A DNA stretch of 64,000 nucleotides from Ricordea florida (taxonomy: Eukaryota; Cnidaria; Anthozoa; Corallimorpharia; Ricordeidae). The position numbers were made by a program, and so were the translations under genes. Location of the stretch: assembly GCA_949710005.1 (NCBI GenBank), contig OX453280.1:10093105-10157104 (forward strand), in the 5' to 3' direction. This document shows positions 10,050 to 20,373 of the stretch, piece after piece (positions within the stretch are counted from its first letter, which is position 1; each line of letters starts with the position of its first letter). The notes under the pieces are model-generated. The model made no database searches and was not told where the DNA came from. It saw only the letters and a program-made list of their open reading frames with translations.

Positions 10050-13000
10050 ATGGCATCGTCGTCGTCATCATTAACAGATGAGGAAGACGGTACAGCTGCC
10101 TTTTGGAACGAAAGACATTCATGCACTGTAAATCTCGTACCCGTCAGCGCGCGACGACAGCGACTAGTCCAAAGACGAATTCAAAGTCGTTTACGATCTA
10201 TTCGCAATAGACAAAACGAATTCTACGACGAGTACAACTTAAACGAACCTCAACCGTCATGTCTTACAACCGATCGAGAAGTCGTGAATCTTCGAAACTG
10301 GTTTCAAAACCATAGTTGGACGTACTGCCCTCAGTGTCATAAACTGCAGACGACCAAATTGCTGCCTTCTTTTACAAACTTGTCCGCAAACGATGTACCT
10401 CCTTTAGACAGACGTTGCGACTGTGGTCATGGTGTCTACTGTGTACCGAACGTTGACGATACACCCTTGCTAATTCGCGGTTTGACAGAGTCTGACATTA
10501 GAGATCTCATTCCTTTTAACATTCGTACCGGAGATTACCGTCGAGTAGTCCATGGTTACAGACAGAGAACCGGTACATTTCGCGTAACTTGGTCGCGTGT
10601 TCCCGTGCACAGGCATTTATGTTCCTTGGAAGATGATCATCGCCGAGCTAAACTTCTAAGAGTTTACCAGTTCCTAATGAACAGAGACCAGTCCGCCTAA
10701 TCCAAGTTCGTTAGAAGACAGACAGCCACACCCAGATATCCTTTTCCATATCAGATTTTCTCTTCTCCGGATTACCATGGAATAGAATGTGCCTTGTGGC
10801 CGACGCTGTATGATGATCTTGATAAATGCGAAAGTACTTTAGACGGAAGTGCTAATCGTAGCAGCAGTAAAATCTCTTACATGCACAAAGTCATGTCTGC
10901 CACCCTTGATTTTTCACTTAGTTACGATCTGCTGCATTACCAATACGATCGATGGCTCTTTAAGACGGTTACTGGCGCTATCAATTCGTCTAGAGCTTCT
11001 GGTTGTTCTCCCAACACGAGCCTTCAAGACAAATCCTTTTCTGCAACCTACTGGAAGTGGCAGCATCTCTATTTGATTGACGCTGTAAGACAGTTTGGAT
11101 ACCCCTCATTCTTCGTCACCATAAGTCCGTACGAATGGTCGTTTCCGTGGCCTTACTTTATTCAACAAATGCGAAACGAATACGCTTTGGAGCCAACCGA
11201 TTTGCCTATTTTAGAGACTCTTCATGTCGCGCATATCCTAGAACAAATAGCTCGAGGTTACCTATCGGGTGGTAACAAGAACCGTTAGCGTAAACACGTA
11301 TTTGGAAATGCGCAAAATCCTAGAGATAAAAACGTTCAAACCTATTTTTATCGATTTGAATTCCAAGAAAGAGGAACAGTTCATTTGCACATGTTAGTAT
11401 GGCTCCAAGATGTATCACTTATTCGCGCTGATCTTCTTCATGCCTCTATTCCATGGGAAAACCGTCGAGACGCATTTCTCGTAGCCGATCTCCAGAAGTC
11501 TGACAAGTCTTGCCTTCGTGTTTGTAACGAACCAGACTGTTTTGTACTGGGAGACGACGGATCTCAGCATCTCCAGTTTCAGTGTACCGAAGAAGATACC
11601 AGACGAAACTTACGCGCGTACATCTCTACCCTCCTGGCTTCGCTACGCTGTAGAACAGACGTTCAAACAGCCGACGGAAAAGCTATGCTGTTAAAGTACG
11701 TTACGTCATACGTTACTAAAATGCATGAAAGTGCCACCAGCGAAGGTCTCTATTGCCATGACATAAGTGGGTATCAAGCTGCACACTCGTTTCTTTGCAC
11801 CGTCCGGCCTTCGACTCCCGAGATGATATTTCAGCTTTCGAACATCAAACCGTGTTGGACCGATAAAATGACGAAGCAGTTTCGGCCACCGTATCCTGGA
11901 CAAGAGGAAAACAATTTGCCTTACCAATTGTACTTAAGACGACCTGTCGGCGAAGAAAGAAACTCTTTGATTCAGTGGTTGCGAAATCACACTGTCGTTA
12001 GACAGCGGCCTAAGACACTGCCCTCCGACAAATTTCTAGTAGGAATACAGTTTGTTTCTATTTTCAATCCCGTGTTTTTCTTCCAGCATCTGTTGGTTCA
12101 CTATCCGCATCGTGATCCAAACGAGCTACGACATCCTGAAGAATCGTCCATGCCCGAAAACATCCGATTCTTCTCGCAGGCCGTTTCACTTCATCCCGAC
12201 CGCTGGACTACGGGTGCTCAGATAACGAATCACTTTCAGTACGAAGGACATAAAGATTACTTTGTATCTACTATTGTATCGTACGTAATGTCTCTTCACG
12301 ATATTTTGCATCTATGGCGTCGTCGTGTAGTAGACGCAAACATCTGTCAGTTAAGTTCTATCTCCGTAGAACGTTTGTATCCACTTTCCCCATATCAGAA
12401 CGCTATTTTACATCAGATTGTTACCTCTTTGCAAGCAAGAAGCCGTTTCCAACATCAGGCGATCGCTGACATTCCACTCATTGAAAACGACTGGACAAAG
12501 TACAGAATCCTCTTTGGTAAACCGGGTACTGGAAAATCTCAACTGCTAGTAAGAGCAATACATCACGCTGTTCAACAAGAATACGCGGTTCTCTTGTGTG
12601 CACCAATTGGTCTCGTAGCTCAAAGTTATCGATCTATTTTTGGCGATGCCGTTGCCACTGAAACCATTCATTCCGCTTTTCACATTCCTGTTCAACAAAA
12701 CGCTTGTCAAGACGTCAACTTTCACTTGAACGCCTATGACGTCGTTGTGGTAGACGAAGCTTCCATGATTTCTCCAGAAACATTCGCTATAATGGCATCT
12801 ACTTTTAATCGTCTCAACATGCGTCCAATCGTCATCATTGCCGGTGACAAATGTCAACAACAACCTCTTGAAACAGTCCGTGGAAGAATATCTGCTCAAA
12901 AGTCTATTCTTAACGACAATACCTTCACTTGCGACAACTCCGTAAAGCATTCTCTGTACCAACAATTTCGTGTCATCGATGTTCAGTACGCGCGTTTTTT

Positions 13001-13425
13001 AGACTTTATAAGACACACGCAACCAAACCAGAACCAATTGGACGACTTTCAAGCTAACATCGTTCTTTTCCCTACCGGAGAAGTGCACGACGAAGACCTG
13101 TGGACAGCGTTTCAGAGTAAACCGGACGTCACCGTAATGACCGTCTCAAGAAGGGCAGCCCAAGCCGTCAACGATGTAGTAGTACCCAAGTTGTTCGGTA
13201 CTGACGACCCTCTTACTAACATCCCGTGTGACTCCGTATACCAAAGTCAACCGATCTTTCCGTACCGACAGATGCGAATACTCATCAATGAAAACAGAGA
13301 CAAAACTCATAGAATTGTAAACGGACAACAAGCCACCATCGTCTCTAGCTCGGGTAACACGTTGCTAATTCGTTTTCCAGATCAACAACAGTCTTTCCTA
13401 TACCCTGTTACGCATGTCCAAATCG
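10050..13425 (+). pseudogene. Helitron-type Rep-helicase, copy B (two in-frame stops, 3' truncated)
   Basis: Nearly full RepHel protein of a rolling-circle transposon: an HUH endonuclease that nicks and joins DNA, fused to a Pif1 helicase. One frame runs from ATG 10050 to 13454, interrupted only by TAA at 10698 and TAG at 11286. Order: an N-terminal Cys module (YCPQCHKLQ near residue 92, CDCGHGVYC near 128); the Helitron-like N segment with SFFVTISPYEWSFPWPYF at about 11110-11160; the HUH motif VHLHMLVWL at about 11380; the two-tyrosine-type motif KYVTSYVTKMHE near 11700; Walker A GKPGTGKS near 12520; Walker B VVVDEASMI near 12750. The helicase homology to copy A stops at about 13415, inside the domain. 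The last residues (to 13454) are encoded by repeat sequence, so motif VI is missing. The Cys module and layout suggest the Helentron/Helitron2 side of the family, but I cannot separate these without a search. Confidence 0.9.
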
Positions 13426-14400
13426 AAGTTGTTCTCATTTGCATTTTGTATTGAACACTTTCACGTGCCAAGCGTGTGCAAAGCGTCCAAAGGAAATACC
13501 TGCATAACAGAGTTTGCTTTTCAAACTCAGTCGTATTCACCGTTGTCTTAAAGTACTCATGGTCAAATTCAAAGTCAACTTATTGAAAACCTCGTTTGTT
13601 TTCTAATTTCACCAGTTTTCAGCTTTTTACTAAAAGCCGTGGAAGTGAACTTTGAACACAAACTGACAAACAAACACATCGCATAATGTTACAGGTTACG
13701 CTTTTCTCAACAAGTTAATGCTATTTTCGAAAGCAAACTTGTGTTCATTGGTATTTTCTAATTAAGACATTCATCAGTCAAGCGTAACAACGCGCACAGG
13801 CAAAATATGTCCGTAAAACTCTTTGCTTCTCAAAGTAACTCATTCATAGCGTTTTCTCGAATTCGTCATAGTGAAATTCAAAGTATAGATATTACAAACC
13901 GCGTTTGTTTTCGAATTTCATCAGTTTGCAGCTTTTTACTAAAAGCCGTGCACGTGAACTTTGAACACAAAGTCACGTTAATAAAACAAGTGCCGAACAA
14001 GTTTACCATTTTAGTTTTTCATGCTGCCACAAACAAACACATCGCATAATGTTACAGGTTACGCTTTTCTCAACAAGTTTATGCTATTTTCGAAAGCAAA
14101 CTTGTGTTTATTGGTATTTTCTAATTAAGACATTCATCAGTCAAGCGTAACAACGCGCACAGACAAAATATGTCCGTAAAACCCTTTCCTTCTCAAAGTA
14201 ACTCATTTTTAGCGTTTTCTCGAACTCGACATAGTGAAATTCAAAGTAAAGATATTAGAAACCGCGTTTGTTTTCCAATTTCACCAGTTTCCAGCTTTAT
14301 TTTAAAAGCGGTGGACGTGAAATTTGAACACAAACTGCCGTCAGTGACACAACAGCGTAGCTACTTTTCTATTTCAATGTTTTGCGCTGTGACAAACATA
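13426..14400 (+). repeat. Tandem repeat array B (~360 bp unit, about 3 copies)
   Basis: Same unit as the array at 2950-4300, anchored at about 13580, 13888 and 14252. The first period is shorter (~308 bp) through an internal deletion, the second is ~364 bp. It starts abruptly at the helicase breakpoint near 13415, so the deletion that removed the helicase C-terminus and the accessory ORF joined the helicase directly to the array. Confidence 0.88.
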
Positions 14401-15220
14401 TTGTATAACGTTATAGTACTGAAAGTACAATTCAAGGGCATTGTCTGTTTTACAAAAACGGTATCTTTCTTTAACTTTTTATTACCACGTTTCATTCAAA
14501 AAACAACAGTGAACATGTTTTTCTTTCGTTTTGAATTCCTTTTCAATTCGAGATTAACGAAGCGTAAAGTGTTCATTAATCGCTGCATTATTTACGCTCA
14601 ATGCAACAAAGTAACTTGGCTACACTTAAGAAACGCTTTTAAAAACAGGCAATGCAACAACTTCAACTATATATAAATGCATTTTTTTTCTCGCGTTCAG
14701 TAACGCTACGAAAAAAACAAACCACTTGTGTCATCCTTTGTATTTCAATCGATCTTGTTTGCATTATGTAAAACACATTTAACACGATGACAGCCTTTCG
14801 TTAATGTGTTCGAACCACATTCCAATAAAGCGTGCAAGCGAAAAATTGCAAACGTCAGTAAATCCTGTTTTCTTTCGCTATCACAGACGCCACAGAAAAA
14901 CCCACCACTCGCTTTATCCATTGTATTTCAATCGATCGCGTTTACGTCCGAAAAAACTCATTTGACAAATTTACAACGATACCTCAATCTGCTACACGCG
15001 AAATGTGCTGTACAAATGCAAACAATCTCGACAATGTGAAACAACGTACATCAGACAACAAAAACATCTAGTCTTTGTTAATTAGTCTTTATAATACATT
15101 AACATAATCAATCGTACTTAATTATACACGTTAAGACTTCAAAATAACAACGCAGTTGTATGCCATCTATGTACAAAAGTAAACGTGTTTCAATACTATT
15201 AATAAACAATATCGAATGAC
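14401..15220. other. Non-coding tail of Helitron copy B
   Basis: Colinear with 4300-5100 after copy A. AT-rich, no supported gene; the small open frames at 14170-14676 and 14806-15039 are repeat-derived. Confidence 0.55.
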
Positions 15221-15770
15221 ACTTGCCTTTTCTCCATGGCTTGCTTCCTTGCTTGCCTCCTTGCTTGCCTCCTTGCTTGCGTTGTTTTCGTCTGATCATT
15301 CTGCGCGCGTTTTCCTCCATTAAAAAATATGCAAGAACAACAAACGGAGACTATCAATGTAATAAAACAAACAGTTTAACTTCAATTGCGTATGACATAT
15401 TTCGTGAATAACAGATTTTCAAAGCAACACAGCCAAAACTTTTGTACTTCGTTATCGACGTTAACACTTCAAAATAACAACGGAGTTGTATCCCACGTAC
15501 GTACAAAAACTAAACGTGTTTAACTACTAGTAATAAACAATATCGAATGACGCTTGCCTTTTCTCCTTGGCTTGCTAGGTTGCTTGCTTGCTTGCTTGCT
15601 TCCTTGCTTGCTTCCTTGCTTGCTTCCTTGCTTGCTTCCTTGTTTGCTTCCTTGTTTGCTTGCTTGCTTGCTTCCTTGCTTCCTTTCTTGCTTCTCTGCT
15701 TGCTTGCGTCGTTTTCGTCTGGTCATTCTGCGCACGTTTTCCTCCATTGAAAAATATGCAAGAACAACAA
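15130..15770. repeat. Duplicated ~330 bp block with CTTGC/CTTCC simple repeats
   Basis: The segment running from TTCAAAATAACAACG through the AACAATATCGAATGAC region into a CTTGC-rich run and CGTTTTCCTCCATT occurs twice, at about 15137-15345 and 15465-15770. The first run (15238-15283) is about 45 bp of CTTGCTTGCCTC type. The second (15568-15708) is ~140 bp of CTTGCTTGCTTCC type. A short unexpanded form is present after copy A at about 5115-5170. This is local microsatellite growth; predicted peptides of Lys/Gln/Ser or Leu/Cys repeats are artefacts. Confidence 0.85.
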
Positions 15771-15934
15771 AGCGAGATTAGAAATGTAATAAAACAAACA
15801 GTTTCACTTCAAACGCGTATGACTTACATTTCGTCAAAACAAGACAGCGAAAACACTGTACATACGTGTCTTACTTCCTTTACTTCGCTTTTATGCGTAG
15901 TTTATCCAGGTAATATGTCCAAGCATTTAACTAT

Positions 15935-16307
15935 CAGACAACTCATAGTTCACAACACCGGGAACTAATTTCCCTACTCTTTTCGAACAGTATGTGAGTT
16001 CTTTTACGTCCCACGGCATCAACTGTAAACACTTGTGAGACGGGGCCCACCTTTTATCGTCCTTGTCCGACAAGACTAGACAATGCTAACCATTTGCACG
16101 TGTCATTACAAATGCAGCATTTTCTCCTCAATCGTTTAAGGACCTTGAGTATTGGTCCGTCCAGGTGCGAATACACACTGTGAATTATTATTGAAGTGCC
16201 TCGGTTTCAAATGTCACGTCTCGTGAGATAAAATGTAGGATCAAAGATTTCTTTGATCAGGGTGGTCAGGGGTGGGAAATGTTCATTCCAAGTCATCCCC
16301 AATGCCT
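15935..16307 (-). mobile_element. CR1/L2-like LINE 3' fragment, copy 2
   Basis: Homologous over its length to 5381-5753, with the same GGGAACTAATTTCCCTACTC and GACGGGGCCCACC segments. It ends within a few bases of the truncated 28S gene (16314), so the rDNA breakpoint coincides with the edge of this repeat. Confidence 0.55.
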
Positions 16308-16313
16308 AGTTTT

Positions 16314-16870
16314 CATCCCTGTGGTAACTTTTCTGACACCCCTAGCTTAAAACTCTTAAAGACTAAGGGATCGATAGGCCATGCTTTCACAGTTTGTATT
16401 CGTACTGAATATCAAAATCAAGTGAGCTCTTACCCTTTTGTTCTACATGATATTTCTGTTCTCATTGATCTCACCTTAGGACACCTGCGTTATCGTTTGA
16501 CAGATGTGCCGCCTCAGCCAAACTCCCAACCTGACGGTGTCTCGGACTCGGATCGACCGCTCCGTGTTACGGGAGCGGTCTTAACTCCAGAAAGTGAACC
16601 TTGCGGTTCGCCTCCGATCCATCCAATAAGTAAGAAAACGATGGGAGTAGCGGCATTTCACCGGCGCATTGCTGCTCCCACTTATTCTACACCTCTCATG
16701 TCTTTGCACAAGGTCAGACTAGAGTCAAGGTCAACAGGGTCTTCTTTCCCCGCTGATTCTGCCAAGTCCGTTCTCTTGGCTGCGATTTCGCTAGATAGTA
16801 GATAGGGACAGTGGGAATCTCGTTAATCCATTCATGCGCGTTACTAATTAGATAACGAGGCATTTGGCTA
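16314..16870 (-). rRNA. 28S rRNA, 3' part downstream of R2 site (truncated)
   Basis: Read on the - strand this is 28S sequence from the R2 site (CAAATGCCTCGTTATC at 16866 downward) through GAATGGATTAACGAGATTCC and the conserved TTCAGTACGAATACA region. It stops after GTGTCAGAAAAGTTACCACA at about 16315. The rest of the 28S 3' end is absent, replaced by the LINE/Helitron-tail sequence. Several normally invariant positions differ, as expected for a non-functional copy. The 177-residue open frame on the + strand is antisense rRNA, not a gene. Confidence 0.93.
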
Positions 16871-17180
16871 CTCTACTGTGCAGGTGCATCATATTTCGCT
16901 TTTCAATGGGAAACTTAACTCAGTGTGGTGGCCACTGTAGATCTTGGGATTAGCAACTTCCAGTTGGGGGCTAATGCCTCGTTCTAAAGGTTGACCTTCT
17001 AAATTGTCGGTACTCCCTATAACCCATCTCCAGAGTTGTCTGGGAGATGAGTGCGAGAGATGGTTTGCTTAGCCCCAAGATCTTTCTAAGGCAGGTTTGG
17101 CTCTCTCCTGCGAACAAACCCCGCCATGAGAGAGTCACACTGGAGTACGCTACCTCACTCACGTTCGTCTGCCGCTTAAC
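16871..17180 (-). other. R2 3' UTR
   Basis: Non-coding R2 sequence between the endonuclease stop (17181) and the 28S junction. In R2 the 3' UTR is the RNA structure bound by RT for target-primed reverse transcription. The paired segments TAACCCATCTCCAGAGTTGT and TCTGGGAGATGAG around 17022-17052 suggest a local hairpin. No poly(A) tail is present, as usual for R2. Confidence 0.6.
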
Positions 17181-18002
17181 TTAGGCAGTGATCTCAGGAC
17201 AGTCGCAATATGAGCACTTACGTCTGTAAGAGGCAGAGAGGTCGGCATTATCGGCGACCACTTGGGCATCTATAATATATGCCCTGCCTGAGACATCGCA
17301 AAAAACCATGTCTGGTCTGCGAATTCCAGCATTCGTTGGTATAGTCGGTTCCACCATACAACGCCAACCTCTCCTTTTCGCATTGCGCACAACGAGCTCC
17401 ACGATTTTATTGTGCCTATCGACTCGCGCCCCGTGGGACCTCGGGCACACCTGGAGGATGTGTCCAGGTGATTCCGGTCTCCCACAGGCATCACAAGCAG
17501 TAGGGGCGTCGGGGCGCCCTTTGTAGGCACGTAGAGCCGTCGGCAGCAAGTTGCCTGGGAGCTGGATTGCTTCAATGTAGGATCCTCCCGTGGTTCTTTT
17601 CGGGGGATCATAAATCCATCGATGCTGTTCTGGGACCGCATCAGATAGAGACAGACCTCATCCGTCAACTGACCAATGTAGTTGGTCAGCTAAAGCAGAT
17701 CTGTCCTTGCCTGCTTATGTTTCTGCAGGGATGGACACAAGGAGACATAATCGACCATCGCTAAGACCACGGGGTCCTCCGACTGGCATAATCTGCCTAT
17801 CCTCTTAGAACGCAATAAGAGCACAGTCCTACTGAGTAGAGGGATCCCTAGGCCTAGACCGCTATCCACCACCTCCACGTGAAGGTAGGCAGTAGGCGTG
17901 TCCTTTGGTAGCTTCAGCAATGATCTCAACGCACCTCGCACGCTACGGTCTAGCCAGTTAATGTACTTGTTAGGGCGTGGTATTAAGACAAGCTCGTTCC
18001 TC
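17181..18002 (-). pseudogene. R2 RT thumb, CCHC knuckle and restriction-like endonuclease
   Basis: C-terminal half of the R2 protein. Reading from 18002 downward: NELVLIPRPNKYINWLDRSV and RGALRSLLKLPKDTP (RT thumb), then the CCHC knuckle C-x2-C-x7-H-x4-C (CDACGRPESPGHILQVCP) near 17490-17440, then the restriction-like endonuclease with RRPDMVFCDVSGRAYIIDAQ (about 17320-17255), carrying the PD and D-A-Q catalytic-type residues. It cuts the 28S target to prime reverse transcription. The pieces sit in different frames (17690-17941, 17270-17668, 17181-17549), so at least two frameshifts are present. The N-terminal half is at 23056-24990. Confidence 0.88.
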
Positions 18003-18163
18003 GCGAAGCGAGGTTACTAATCGTGTCGCCTTCGGTAAGACCACGTGGCTCGCAAGCCCGAGTAAATCGAGCCGAGAGTTTTTATATATGTATATATATA
18101 AATAGATTGTAAAAGTTGATTAATCGTAAGACAGTGCTCAATACGTGAACGTAGAGCGAAGTA

Positions 18164-18776
18164 GTTGTTGCGGGAGAAAAAAACACACAAACAAAGAACA
18201 GGTTTATCCCTACAAGCCTGTTTCGTGGTTGCCCACTCATCAGGGGATATGGGAGGAATGTCCTTTACCATCGCTTATATACAAAGTAGTTAAATTTACA
18301 TAATAATAGAGATCGTTAAGTTTCAGGTATTGCGTAAGAGGGTTCTGTTTCTGTGGCGGCAAGAAGACACAAGCTCATTACGTTTGTTTAGCGTGGATAG
18401 TTCGGGTCGGCAGATGATTAAGAATTTTTCTTTGAGGCAGAGGTTACATCTTTTGCTTGAGCTGTTATATGGTGAGTGTGATGACAGGATCCGCCAGGAA
18501 ATAAAGTGTTCAATGTTGTTGTCTTTAAGGGTCCATATGTGTTTGCTGAGCTCGGTGGAGTTTCTGTGTTTAGCGTGGCGGAAAGATGCGGTGTGGTTTC
18601 TGTATCTTGTTTTGAAGTCGTTTTCTGTAAGTACGATGTAGATTTGGGACGTGTTGTTGTCTTTGCGCGTAACGGTGGCTTGGTAGATTACCGATGGTTG
18701 TAGGCAGTTTCCGTTGATTGGGCAATTGTTCTTTTGTCGGCAATTGCATGTCTTTCTTTCTTTAGTGTTAGCGGCG
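18164..18776 (-). repeat. Left inverted arm of the Penelope-like element
   Basis: Reverse complement of 19454-20067. It contains the C-terminal GIY-YIG coding region and the 3' region of the element on the - strand. The open frames on the + strand here (18330-18703) are its antisense. The arm ends at about 18776, where the RT palm sequence of the + strand copy begins abruptly. Confidence 0.85.
18205..18249 (-). ncRNA. Hammerhead ribozyme 1 (Penelope type, minimal stem III)
   Basis: Read on the - strand: stem I TATCCC, core CTGATGA, stem II GTGG-GCAA-CCAC, core GAAA, a tiny stem III (ACA/TGT closing a GGCT loop), the cleavage triplet GTA and the stem I return GGGATA. All catalytic core bases are intact. 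Minimal stem III hammerheads of this form are known from Penelope-like retroelements. Self-cleavage is expected right after the GTA. Confidence 0.88.
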
Positions 18777-18802
18777 ATCCCAGCTGCAACACCTTAATAT
18801 TA

Positions 18803-19907
18803 ACGTAGGACTTTACCGAGACGACGGACTGGCGACCACTAACACCACACCTAGGGACACAGAAAACATCAAGAAAGAAAAATGCCGTGTCTTTAAAAAT
18901 AACGGATTACGCATTACCATAGAAGCTAACAAGCAGACAATTAACCTCCTGGATGTCACATTCAACCTCAACCAAAATACCTATAAGCCCTTCACAAAGC
19001 CAAATACGACACTGCAGTACGTCCACCGCGAGAGCAACCACCCGCAAATCACTACAAAGAACATTCCCACTGGCATCAACAAACGACTATCATCCCTATC
19101 ATCCGACAAAGCATCCTTTGACCAAGCCGCCCCCCATACCAGAAAGCACTCGACGAAAGCGGATACAGCTACACCCTACACTACGAACCAACCACACCTA
19201 ACAAGCGAAAAAACTGTCAACGCAGTAACATCCTGTGGTACAACCCCCCTTTCAGCAAGAACACAAGCACTAACATCGGACACAAATTCCTCGCTCTAGT
19301 AGATAAGCACTTCCCAAAAGACCACGAGCTCCACAAAATCTTCAACCGCAACACCATCAAGATCAGTTACAGCTGCATGAACAACACTAAACAAATAATC
19401 GACAACCATAATAAACACATCTTAACCACATCTGCACAAACCAACGATGCTGCCGCCGCTAACACTAAAGAAAGAAAGACATGCAACTGCCGACAAAAGA
19501 ACAATTGCCCAATCAACGGAAACTGCCTACAACCATCGGTAATCTACCAAGCCACCGTTACGCGCAAAGGCAACAACACGTCCCAAATCTACATCGGACT
19601 TACAGAAAACGACTTCAAAACAAGATAAAGAAACCACACCGCATCTTTCCGCCACGCTAAACACAGAAACTCCACCGAGCTCAGCAAACACATATGGACC
19701 CTTAAAGACAACAACATTGAACACTTTATTTCCTGGCGGATCCTGTCATCACACTTGCCATATAACAGCTCAAGCAAAAGATGTAACCTCTGCCTCAAAG
19801 AAAAATTCCTAATAATCTGCCGACCCGAACTATCCACGCCAAACAAACGTAATGAGCTTGTGTCTTCTTGCCGCCACAGAAACAAAACCCTCTTTCGCAA
19901 TACCTGA
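18803..19907 (+). pseudogene. Penelope-like RT C-terminal part with GIY-YIG endonuclease
   Basis: The frame opens at the RT catalytic motif LYRDDGLAT (about 18812-18840) and continues through the thumb (YVHRESNHPQITTKNIPTG). It then has a Cys motif CNCRQKNNCPINGNC near 19480-19525 and the GIY-YIG nuclease region with YIGLTENDFKTR near 19590-19625, ending at TGA 19905-19907. The Cys motif followed by GIY-YIG is the normal C-terminal order of endonuclease-bearing Penelope elements. It is broken by a frameshift in the C run at about 19131-19136 and an in-frame TAA at about 19626. The RT fingers are missing: the + strand begins in the palm, next to the left inverted arm. Confidence 0.88.
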
Positions 19908-20059
19908 AACTTAACGATCTCTATTATTATGTAAATGTAACTACTTTGTATATAAGCGATGGTAAAGGACATTCCTCCCATATCCCCTGATGAGTGGGCA
20001 ACCACGAAACAGGCTTGTAGGGATAAACCTGTAGTTTGTTTGTGTGTTTTTTTCTCCCG

Positions 20060-20067
<8 letters not shown>
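19454..20067 (+). repeat. Right inverted arm of the Penelope-like element
   Basis: Reverse complement of 18164-18776. Includes the GIY-YIG coding end, the 3' region with hammerhead 2 and the CCCGCAACAACTA end, followed by (TA)n. Confidence 0.85.
19981..20025 (+). ncRNA. Hammerhead ribozyme 2
   Basis: Stem I TATCCC (19981-19986), CTGATGA (19987-19993), stem II GTGG-GCAA-CCAC (19994-20005), GAAA (20006-20009), mini stem III, GTA cleavage triplet ending at 20019, and GGGATA (20020-20025). Identical in core to the copy at 18205-18249 on the other strand. Confidence 0.88.
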
Positions 20068-20106
<39 letters not shown>

Positions 20107-20199
20107 GTCAAAGTTGATTAATCGTAAAACAGTGCTCAATACGTGAACGTAGAGCGAAGTAGTTGTTACGGGAGAAAAAACACAAACAAACTACAGGTT

Positions 20200-20245
20200 T
20201 ATCCCTACAAGCCTGTTTCGTGGTTGCCCACTCATCAGGGTATAT
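20200..20245 (-). ncRNA. Hammerhead ribozyme 3 (head to head with ribozyme 4)
   Basis: On the - strand the core CTGATGA, stem II GTGG-GCAA-CCAC, GAAA, mini stem III, GTA and GGGATA are intact. The 5' strand of stem I reads TATACC, giving one mismatch. It abuts ribozyme 4 on the + strand, making a near-perfect inverted repeat of about 150 bp centred on 20243. Confidence 0.78.
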
Positions 20246-20287
20246 CCCCTGATGAGTGGGCAACCACGAAACAGGCTTATAGGGATA
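20243..20287 (+). ncRNA. Hammerhead ribozyme 4, mutated cleavage region
   Basis: Same structure as ribozyme 2, but the cleavage triplet is ATA instead of GTA (position ~20280), which also breaks a stem III pair. Activity is probably reduced or lost. Confidence 0.75.
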
Positions 20288-20318
20288 AACCTGTAGTTTG
20301 TTTGTGTTTTTTCTCCCG

Positions 20319-20363
<45 letters not shown>

Positions 20364-20373
20364 AAAGGTGTCC

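Larger units (their letters stand above)
18015..20365. mobile_element. Penelope-like retroelement (GIY-YIG type) with inverted arms and hammerhead ribozymes
   Basis: A + strand coding remnant (18803-19907) is flanked by two inverted arms. 18164-18776 is the reverse complement of 19454-20067 (~613 bp, near identical), so the 3' half of the element is present twice, head to head. Each outer end carries a hammerhead ribozyme, as described for Penelope-like pseudo-LTRs. Two further partial copies sit head to head at 20105-20330 between (TA)n tracts at 20068-20103 and 20327-20361. The element is inserted inside R2. Confidence 0.85.

Noticed and set aside
10698-11288. Alternative genetic code reading TAA/TAG as sense
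   Set aside because: Only two stops in one decayed copy; copy A and other genes here use normal stops.
15520-15781. Lys/Gln/Ser and Leu/Cys repeat peptides
   Set aside because: Translation of a CTTGC-type microsatellite in several frames; no non-repeat coding context.
16272-16805. 177-codon open frame on the + strand
   Set aside because: It is the antisense of conserved 28S rRNA; the peptide is a by-product of rRNA sequence.
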